From NCBI RefSeq assembly GCF_029784155.1, contig NC_073693.1, positions 314,379,304 through 314,443,303 of the forward strand: DNA of 64,000 bases, in the 5' to 3' direction. The translations under genes and the position numbers were made by a program. Shown one piece after another: positions 56,574-64,000 of the stretch. The notes under the pieces are model-generated. The model did not search any database. It saw nothing but the letters and a program-made list of their open reading frames with translations, and was not told where the DNA came from. The stretch comes from Uranotaenia lowii. Taxonomy: Eukaryota > Arthropoda > Insecta > Diptera > Culicidae. Position 1 is the first letter of the stretch. Every line of letters starts with the position of its first letter.

Positions 56574-58046
56574 CAAGGCCGTGCGAACGGGGGGGGGGGT
56601 TTTAGGGGTTTGACCCCCCCCCATGGAGATTTTTCCAAGTAAATTTCAACGTAGTAAGGGGAAATTACTTGATCGTCAAAGGTGTTGAATAAGTGTTTAC
56701 AAGAAAGTCAGAAATTCATCTTAACTCACCCAAGACTTGAGATATTTCATTTTACATAATTACATTGCCATTCACGAATTTGAACTAGTTTTTAATTGTA
56801 AATTTCGATTTGCAATTCAATCAACATTTTGTATTGAAACTCTAAACTTGACATTCAAAAACACTACCTAATCTTTACAATGGGTTTATATTAAGTAGTG
56901 TAACGAAAGGAATTCAGAGTTCTTTCATTTCTTCCATTTCCATTATATTAAATCATTTTTTTTATTGATTATTATATAAATTTTATTTTTATGTAGATCA
57001 AAAATTATTTGAAGTAGCAACTTAACAGTTCAAATTTAATGCTCAATGTCAACCTAATTTCTATAAATTTTGTGCTTTCAATATTTACAACAAAACTTGG
57101 ATTTTTTTTTTCAATTTCTTATTTATCATTTCCCAATCTGTAATTTGTCAGTTTGATTGAACATGTAGTATAATAAATATATAAAGTTGTTATTTTGAAC
57201 TTTAGAAGTTTATTAAGCTTTTTTTTACTCACTGGTAAAATTTTAGTAAAGAAAAGGGTTTAATCTTCCATTTTAATCACTGGCAGTCTTGAAATAAAAT
57301 TAAATATTTTCTTTCTTCATTTTCCAGATAAAATTTAATTATCAACTATTGAATAAATTCTCCTAAATTCAAAATGGATTTTTTATACTCGAGAATTCAC
57401 ATTTTAAAACGTAATTTTTTATCAGTTTCAGTTTTTCAATTTAGTACAGCAGATTTTTTTAAATCAATCCGTTCACTGAAAATGAAGAAAAGTAATGTTA
57501 AATAAAATTAATAGTAAATGACAATCACTATCATTTTTCTAACAATTTTAAATCGTTGTTGAATTTTAACCTGATCTACATAACATCAATTTGAGAATTC
57601 AGTTTTTTTAAATCTTGTGTTTTTATATTTTATGTATTCTATTCTTGTGCATTAATTCTTGTTCCTGAAGCTTTATTCAGAATTTTGATTTTCTTTCTTT
57701 TTCTGGTGTTTCGGAAATATTGATTTCAAATTTGAAAGCTTGACTGCTTAGAATTAATTTTCAAGCATATTTTAAGTTCAGAATAAGGAACATCATTTTG
57801 ATACACGAATGACTTACCGGAAAAAGCCTTGATTTGAAACATTCATCCGGATTTGTTTTGAAAATTCTGACTTATTTTACAGAAAAAATGTATTATTTTT
57901 TAAGTTTGTCTGTAAATCATAAGTAAGAAAATTGTTTAGAAATCAATTTCCTAATTTATTGTGTATTTTTGGTATTGTTATTATTATTGGAAAAATTTGA
58001 ATTTTGAAAACCCCCCCCCCATGGACGGGTCCTTCGCACGGGCCTG
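56574..58046 (+). mobile_element. Non-autonomous hAT, CCGTGCGAAGG family, complete copy
   Basis: The left end CAAGGCCGTGCGAACGGGGG and the reverse complement of the right end CAGGCCCGTGCGAAGGACCC form TIRs, with exact 8-bp duplications outside. Poly-G/poly-C tracts with CCATGG lie just inside both ends. The 1473-bp AT-rich interior has no transposase and matches the longer relative at 13587-16050 over much of its left half. It is inserted between the R1-like 3' UTR and its tail. Confidence 0.92.
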
Positions 58047-58210
58047 CTGGATAGGAATGTTGACCAGAGGACCCAGGTGGACTTTATGGCCTAGGGGTAC
58101 TTAGTATCATGAGTCCAATTACACTAATGAACCCAGAGTAGCATACTGGAGGACTCGATCGCTCGCCATGTCTTGGAATGCAATCCGTAAGAAGGATTTA
58201 CACCCTGGGT

Positions 58211-59735
58211 GATCAACTAATAAAAAAAGTACTTGACATGTCAAAATGATTATACTTTTTCATTATTTCAAGCGTCTGCACCTCAAGTTCAAGACAAGCT
58301 TTTTCTGAAGTTTGTTAAAAATGTTGGGAAATTAGGGGTTAAACGGCCATCACTACAGTTTCCGATGCGTGCGGTGACTCAAACAGCTTTCATTCGATTA
58401 ATTGGAAAAAAAAAATCACAAAAGACAAGTCTCATTTGGAAAATGTAGAGGAATTTAGGGTAAAAACAGCCTTAACTCCATTTTTCGAAGTGTGTGGTAG
58501 TTCAATTAGTCTTCATTTGATTCCTTAAAAAAATTACACAAGAAATGTTCATTTTTGTCGAAATTCTCTAGTTAAAATCAATGTTTTCATGGAGTGTTTA
58601 CAGAATTTAGGAGAACTAGGAGTTAAAAGGGACTGTATATCCACACTTTTTTTTATTGTGCATTGTTTTTTTAATAACCATAAAAAAAAACAAACTTTAA
58701 AATTTAAGAACTTTTTGGAAATATAATGCATTGAAAAAATCAAATTAAAACCATCGAGCTTCTCTTCTGCAACTTTTTTTCATTCAGAGACAAGAATATT
58801 ACTCCTGAATATTCAATAGATGTTATATTTCTGATTTAATCGGTATGTGACAAAAATTTAAAAATCTATCGTAAAGCTTAGAGCATCGGTTCAGGCTTTG
58901 ATGTATAATTTTTCCTAAACCAACCGACTGCATCAGTTTTCCCCATCCATCCCCTTAATCAACTGAATAAATCATTGTGCTAGGGAAGGGAAAAAAGTAA
59001 AAAAGAATGCAAATGAACTGAAATGAACTCCAACTTTCGATTTGGTTCGCCATTTCCATAATAATTCAGATTACTTACTCGGACCCTTTTTGCGCAGCAT
59101 ATCTATACCTTCATTTTTTTCCCTTCTTCACATTTACATTTCTCATTCCGTTTCTACTACGATCCCTGTATTCCGTTGCATCCCATGGAGTAGGAATCTG
59201 GCCGAGCCAAACATTGCTCTTCATTATCGATGGATTATGTTCTTTGATGATGCTGGAAGGTTATACACTCTTTCATACCTTTTTCCATATCGCAAGTTAG
59301 TTTCTTTTTTGTTCGGAGTCTCTCTCTGTTTTTCCCTGGGCATCATGAAGAGAATTAGGTTTTTTATATTTTTCTTTGTATTTCTGTTGTAATAATTTTC
59401 TACCATCCAATTTGTTTCCTTCAGTCTGAAATAGCTTTTTTGCTGTTGTTGTATTTGATGCTGCTGCTGATGCTGATGATGATGATGTTAGTTATACTCA
59501 AATTGATGCTGATTTTTGTAATCGTTACCAGGAAAATGATGATGATGATGATGATAATATTAGTGCTCCACCCAAGGAACAAACAAATAGCTCATTTCAA
59601 CAGAAAAAAAAGGATTTTGATTTCAATTTGGATAAAGCTACCTTTCTTAAAATTTTGTTGATGAGATTTTGTTGAGATCCATAAATGATTAATAAATCGA
59701 GTTTATTCAAACCAATCGTTGTCAATGTTCCTGAG
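58211..59735. other. AT-rich spacer with trinucleotide microsatellite
   Basis: No recognisable gene. About 59453-59565 holds interrupted GATGCT/GATGAT repeats. A 116-residue hydrophobic frame at 59042-59392 lacks any family feature and is not called. Confidence 0.45.
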
Positions 59736-59737
59736 TA

Positions 59738-60675
59738 CCGTAATCCGGGGTAATAATGATCACTTTTTTCAATATATTTCGATTATTTATTTCTGTTAAG
59801 GGAAATATGGCATGTTTTATGTTTTTAAAACCAGTACTGGACTCCTATGAACGTAAAACATGGGTTCAGAAATTGATTGGACCTCTTTAAATTTGATTTA
59901 AAAATCGATTTCATCTCAGTTCAGAATTTGATGCTTTGGGGTGACATTGATCAGTCTCTCTTCTGACGGTTTTAACGAGTTTTCTTGATCATAAAGGATA
60001 TAAAATACCTTCATAATATTTGCAAATGCTAGTTTATCAATTTTACCTAGCTTTTTAACGTTTTATTTTCAAAATATTTATAATCGAAAAAAGAGCTATG
60101 ATGCTGTCTACATTTAGGGGCAAAAATAATTATAATTGCTTAATAGTTTGAGCTTCAAAATACAAATGGAATTTTACCTTCACACATTACTCAAGGCCCT
60201 ATCACTATTTCCATTTTTATTTTTTCTTCAAAGTTAACGATTTGATAGGGTTCCTATCCATTTGTCCAATACGGGCTTACTCTTGGAAAATATCCTTCTT
60301 TTTTAAATATCATACATTTATAATTAAATGACTATAAAAATAGCACTTTAACTGTTCATATACAAAAAAAAGTAATTCTTTCACATTAAACAACCCGTTT
60401 GGTTCTAAATACTTTTTGGTATCATCTGGTGAGCTGTTTGTTTGCGAGCCTTGGGAAAATAGATATTTTACGATTTTGAAATTAGATTTTTTATTGACAG
60501 GAAAAAAATCAAATACAAATCAAATTTTGCCTATTTGATGCTCAATTTATAAGCTTTCAAACGTAGAAAACAGTTTTCAAAAATTCTAACAACAGACTGA
60601 GTTATTGATGATAATGTGGAAAAGTTTTTTGTTGGTCAAAATTACCCCGGTGATCAAAGTTACCCCGTTTTACGG
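59738..60675. mobile_element. TA-flanked MITE, CCGTAAAACGGGG family
   Basis: Flanked by TA (59736-59737 and 60676-60677). The left end is CCGTAATCCGGGGTAATAAT and the reverse complement of the right end is CCGTAAAACGGGGTAACTTT. The terminal phrase recurs inside: GGGGTGACATTGATCAG near 59938 and TTACCCCGGTGATCAAAGTT near 60645. A fragment of the same family lies at 16060-16670. 938 bp, non-coding. Confidence 0.87.
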
Positions 60676-60807
60676 TACCATTAATAGAATCAACCAGTGT
60701 GTTTCGATGCTCTCTTTTGAACAGTCGAAGAGTGATTGAACTTTAATCCAAACAAACAACTTTTTAAAAATTTGCCTTTGATCAATTTTCGAGAAGGGAA
60801 ATAGGTA

Positions 60808-61000
60808 AGGGAGAGTGGGGTAACGTGGGCCACGGGGAAATGTGGGCCGCTTCCAAAATCTCAGCTGTGTGTTGAGATAAAAATCCCAATCCAACTGTCA
60901 TCGTCGTTTGTTGCAGTTTGTTACGTTTTGTTGATTTTAGATGGGAAATCTGATTCGAATGTGTTTCGCTGGGAGAAGGTTGGGACAAAAATAATAGAAA
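60808..61000 (-). mobile_element. Orphan end of a GGGGAGAGTGGGG MITE
   Basis: Preceded by TA (60806-60807), it begins AGGGAGAGTGGGGTAACGTG, then GGCCAC, and carries TGTGTGTTGAGATAAAAATC and AACTGTCATCGTCGTTTG, the inverted counterparts of 5755-5860 and 16790-16878. Similarity fades near 61000. No opposite end is found before 61424. Confidence 0.55.
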
Positions 61001-61423
61001 ATTGCGTTACGTTAAATTTGAACGGCCCCAAGTGGAATAAATAAATATTCTTAGAAGAGGGTGCTAACAAATTAGAAATATCCCATATATTTTCAAAATC
61101 AGTTTTTCAATTCTTTTTATTCCATCTACATGTTTATTTTATTGTGTTTTAGTAAAGAAGGAGATGAAATTTTGATAACTTTATTTTTTTCTTTTCCTTC
61201 TTGTCGGGAATCAACAGGAAATTGTAACCCTAGCAGCAGATTTTTGTCCCTAAACGTTCAAAATAGATGGCTGATGCACCATGGATTACCATAGTTTGTA
61301 TCTGTTTTAACCCAAATAGGGTTTTCAATCTGACCGCTGTAGTTTAAGTGACTATTAAATTCATTCCCAACTAACACTTTTGTGTCATTTCATGGATCTT
61401 ATAATTGCTTTAATTTCAATATA

Positions 61424-62288
61424 CAGTTCCCCCACAATCATGAGTCACTTAACGTATCATTAAACCACAAAATATTCGTTCATTCGGGTGTTAGTGGACC
61501 AAACATCAAGCTTTGCTTGAATTTCAGTCATTAAACATTCCCTCTTTGATTTCAAACATGATTTTGTTTCCAATTTTGTTGAAAAATAAAATTATTTACC
61601 GAAACAATCAACGTTTTTCAAAACCACAATCATGGGTCAAAATTGAAGCTTGTAACAATTATTAGTCATATTGCCCACAATAATTAGTCACATAGAAGCC
61701 CATGGCAACACCCGAATATCAACATGAAAATCAACAAGTTTCTGGCAAACATTCAGGGGCATTCTTTGCTAGTATACGTTCAAGGGGCAATTGGGTTGAG
61801 CTAGCAACCAAGAAATGTTTTGTTTTGCTTGTGAAAAAGTGACCCATGATTGTATGGAACTTGGTGGATTCTGTAACAATTATGGGTCACTTTTATTTTG
61901 CTAAATATTATTGAATTTTCGCATATCATTCGCTCAATTTTATTTGGAAAATGTAAACTCTTCTTTTGTGCTTATATGGGACCAATTCATGTGGTTGAAA
62001 TCTTTGAAATGCCCGCGTAAGGGGCTTAACGGTTTAAGATGTCAACCTTATAACATTGGAATTTTATGCGATAGTTCCACAGCTTATAGTTCACCTTTGA
62101 TAAAAAGTATTCAAACTGCAATTTTACTGTTATAAAACGCACAAATAATATTATTAATGCATTTTGATGATATTGTCGATTAACTAAAAATAATAATATG
62201 ATATAATTTCTTTTGGTTTAGTAGATATCAGCAGTTCTAATGATCGGTGACTTATAATTGTGTGTGACCCATGATTGTGGGGGGACTG
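61424..62288. mobile_element. TA-flanked MITE with CAATCATGGGTCAC repeats
   Basis: Flanked by TA (61422-61423 and 62289-62290). The left end is CAGTTCCCCCACAATCATGA and the inverted right end is CAGTCCCCCCACAATCATGG. The CACAATCATGGGTCA phrase and relatives occur inside at about 61625, 61845 and 61880, in both orientations. 865 bp, no coding capacity. A Tc1/mariner-like origin is inferred from the TA and the CAGT start. Confidence 0.88.
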
Positions 62289-62290
62289 TA

Positions 62291-62924
62291 TTAGTGTTCA
62301 TTTCTCTAGTTTTTTAAAGCAATTTACCAGTAGAGATCCTTGATGCGATAATAATGTAAACGGATTTTTCTTCAAGCTACTCTATAAAGTGTTCCGTGGT
62401 CTTATCAGAGTAGACATTCAGAGATTGAGTGAAAAAATGCATTTATGATTGTTTTCAATTTTAATTTTCTTTCAAAGTAAACATAACAGAAAATTATTAA
62501 GTAAACCACCATCATTAGCTTTTAACGAGAAGACCTACTGAAAGGTCCAATAAAATTTTCTGATTTGAGACTAAAATTTGATTCAGAAGAAAGAAAAACA
62601 GAAAATTTGTTACCGATTTTCAAAATTTTCCAACCTGTACAAAAAAGCAAAGATCGACTTAAATCCAATGATTGATTTAATAAATGAGACTAGATCTAAT
62701 CAAGATGTTTTTTTCTGATATCAAATGTACTTAGTGTCTTTTATTGAGTCCTAATTTCCAAATATCGTATTCCATACTAGACATTTGATCTGAAATAAAT
62801 ATTTAAATATAAAGTCGAATTCGCATCGTTGATCTGATTGAGAACTCAAACACGATGCAACTACGTTATTTCTATTAAGGACTGGGAACTAAATTAAGAT
62901 TTCTAATAACAAATGTTTTGAAAC
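62291..62924. other. AT-rich spacer, partly an old dispersed repeat
   Basis: No gene. About 62560-62910 has patchy similarity to 11600-12330 (TTTGATCTGAAATAAA, ACGATGCAACT). Confidence 0.35.
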
Positions 62925-62938
62925 TTAATCAGTAATCC
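62925..62938 (+). repeat. 14-bp target duplication (left) of SINE
   Basis: TTAATCAGTAATCC, repeated exactly at 63136-63149. Confidence 0.93.
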
Positions 62939-63135
62939 GGCTTGTGATATAGCTCAGTTGGCAAGTCTGTTGTCTCCTGAGCCGATGTCCGCGGGTTCGA
63001 GCCCAAGAGTAAACATCGATCACAGTTGTACCGGATAAGTTTTTCAATAACGATCCGCCAACTGCAACGTTGATAAAGTCGCGAATGCCATAAAGATGGT
63101 AAAACGACTATCATCGAAACAAAAAAAAAAAAAAA
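62939..63135 (+). mobile_element. tRNA-derived SINE, family A, copy 2
   Basis: The A box TATAGCTCAGTTGG (62948-62961) and B box GGGTTCGAGCC (62993-63003) sit at tRNA spacing, followed by a unique body (CGCCAACTGCAACGTTGATA, GCCATAAAGATGGTAAAACG) and a poly-A tail at 63119-63135. Perfect 14-bp duplications flank it. Both promoter boxes look intact, so this copy could be transcribed by RNA polymerase III. It resembles mosquito tRNA SINEs in layout; I cannot assign a named family. Confidence 0.95.
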
Positions 63136-63214
63136 TTAATCAGTAATCCAATTTAAATTTAAATTATTTACCTTTAATGTTGTCGACAAAAAATTTTCAG
63201 AACCAAAATATTAC

Positions 63215-64000
63215 GGGAGAGTGGGGAATCATGGGCCACTTTTTTTCGTTGTTCCATAACTTCTTTATTATAAAAGAAAAAATGAAAATAAAAAATGGTA
63301 TGGTTTTCTACATTTTCAAGGTATCATAAGGTATTTTTTTATAATTTTTAATTAGTTATTTTCCCCAAACTGTCTGACTGTTTGAAAAAAAAGCAATATT
63401 TTTTGGATTTCGAAAAATGATGGACAGTTGTGGGCCACCAAATCCAAATTGACCAAATCACATGCAAAGTTTATGAGTTGACCCAAACCGTGATTTCATA
63501 ATTCATTTCGTTATTTTAAGGCAATTTCAGATGATGAAATAAAAAAGAGAGCTGTGTTTGATCGCATAGATTCCAAAACCTGGCTCGCGAACGTTTTGGA
63601 AATTTTTTTATATAGGATGGACAAAATATTTTTCATAACTCTTCATTTGGCATAAGAAAACTTTACAGATATGAAAAAAGTATTTTAAGTTCTGAATGTG
63701 TTTAAAAACATATAAATATAGGTGGTTCAAGATGTGTGGCCCACGATTCCTCACAAGCTATGATTTGCAAATTGGTTGAGTTTGTTTGACTTATTGATGT
63801 TTCATCAAAATTTCCTTTTCTACGTGAAAGATCTTGACTAAACTAAGATCATAAGCGTATGAGCATATTTTTGTTTTACACTTTAGGTTCCCCATCGATG
63901 AAATTAGCGGGTGTTTTTCTTATTATGTAAGTAAATTTTTCCAACTTTTTTTAGCATGATAAATAAAAAAGCATATGATGCGTATTTCAGTCAACAACAT
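63215..64000 (+). mobile_element. GGGGAGAGTGGGG-type MITE, cut by window edge
   Basis: Preceded by TA (63213-63214), it begins CGGGAGAGTGGGGAATCATG, then GGCCAC. GGGCCAC/GTGGCCCAC phrases recur near 63431 and 63735. The last 50 bases (AGCATGATAAATAAAAAAGC, ATATGATGCGTATTT) match 16725-16770 near the right end of a related copy, so about 130 more bases should follow beyond the window. Confidence 0.75.

Larger units (their letters stand above)
53240..58210 (+). mobile_element. R1-clade non-LTR retrotransposon, internally deleted, with nested hAT
   Basis: An ORF1 (gag-like) segment runs directly into the endonuclease, followed by RT, a duplicated 3' UTR and a 3' tail (58055-58205, ending in GATCAACTAATAAAAAAAG). 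The tail is separated from the UTR by a hAT. The motifs (WAVEWGS around the endonuclease GDFN position, GPVLWNVVYDELL in RT) are those of the R1/RT1/Waldo group. Composition is far more GC-rich than the surroundings. Several catalytic positions are mutated, so it is dead. Confidence 0.85.

Noticed and set aside
53240..58210. Endogenous viral element
   Set aside because: All coding remnants match non-LTR retrotransposon domain order (ORF1, endonuclease, RT); no viral capsid, envelope or replicase motifs were seen here or elsewhere in the window.
59042..59392. Hydrophobic 116-residue frame
   Set aside because: T-rich low-complexity sequence produces Phe/Leu/Ser-rich frames; no signal peptide plus mature domain pattern.
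62941..63010. Functional tRNA gene
   Set aside because: A and B boxes are present, but it is followed by a SINE body and poly-A tail within target duplications, and the cloverleaf is incomplete.
62929..63114. 61-residue minus-strand frame also seen near 39.1 kb
   Set aside because: It is the reverse complement of the SINE body; the similarity between sites is the SINE itself.

Overview
This window looks like a piece of a repeat-rich, AT-rich insect genome, most likely a mosquito (Culicidae) or another lower dipteran. That is an inference from the mobile elements: a DD37E IS630-Tc1-mariner transposon (a type first described in mosquitoes), an R1-clade and a jockey-clade non-LTR retrotransposon, a Penelope-like element, hAT elements with 8-bp target duplications and tRNA-derived SINEs. 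I found no host protein-coding gene, no functional tRNA or rRNA and no prokaryotic feature. The window is best read as intergenic or intronic DNA built from layers of transposon insertions plus a large 9-bp minisatellite.

Layout. 1-6 kb: a tRNA-like SINE, a TA-flanked MITE (3671-4629), a transposase relic and an orphan MITE end. 6.4-10.5 kb: a decayed jockey-clade element (minus strand) split by a younger CR1/L2-like element whose RT frame is still open. 12.6-19.3 kb: a foldback element, a non-autonomous hAT, fragments of two MITE families and a second hAT with a perfect 8-bp TSD. 20.9-34 kb: three blocks of a 9-bp minisatellite (TTTTTGTAA and TTTTTGTCA types), with a 1125-bp higher-order duplication in the last block, followed by an inverted second copy of the 3.7-kb MITE.

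37.5-43.2 kb: two nested insertions. A DD37E transposon carries a palindromic MITE and a SINE inside its transposase. A Penelope-like element carries a 1.69-kb foldback in the middle of its GIY-YIG endonuclease and has hammerhead-ribozyme-like motifs in inverted terminal arms. 44-50.5 kb is mostly unique DNA. 50.5-52 kb holds a SINE, an LTR-like block and a tRNA-like head. 53.2-58.2 kb is an R1-clade element with internal deletions and mutated catalytic residues, a duplicated 3' UTR and a hAT inserted near its 3' end. 59.7-64 kb holds several TA-flanked MITEs and a SINE with a perfect 14-bp TSD.

No gene pathway operates here. The coding remnants are reverse transcriptases, endonucleases and transposases, nearly all broken. 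The window's value is in its insertion order (several nestings are precise enough to date relatively), in MITE families that repeat their own terminal motif internally, and in the structure of the minisatellite. Islands of more balanced composition (about 2.6-3.4, 19.8-20.2, 24.2-24.7, 35.5-36.5, 45.5-47.5 and 52.5-53.2 kb) are the best candidates for unique host DNA.
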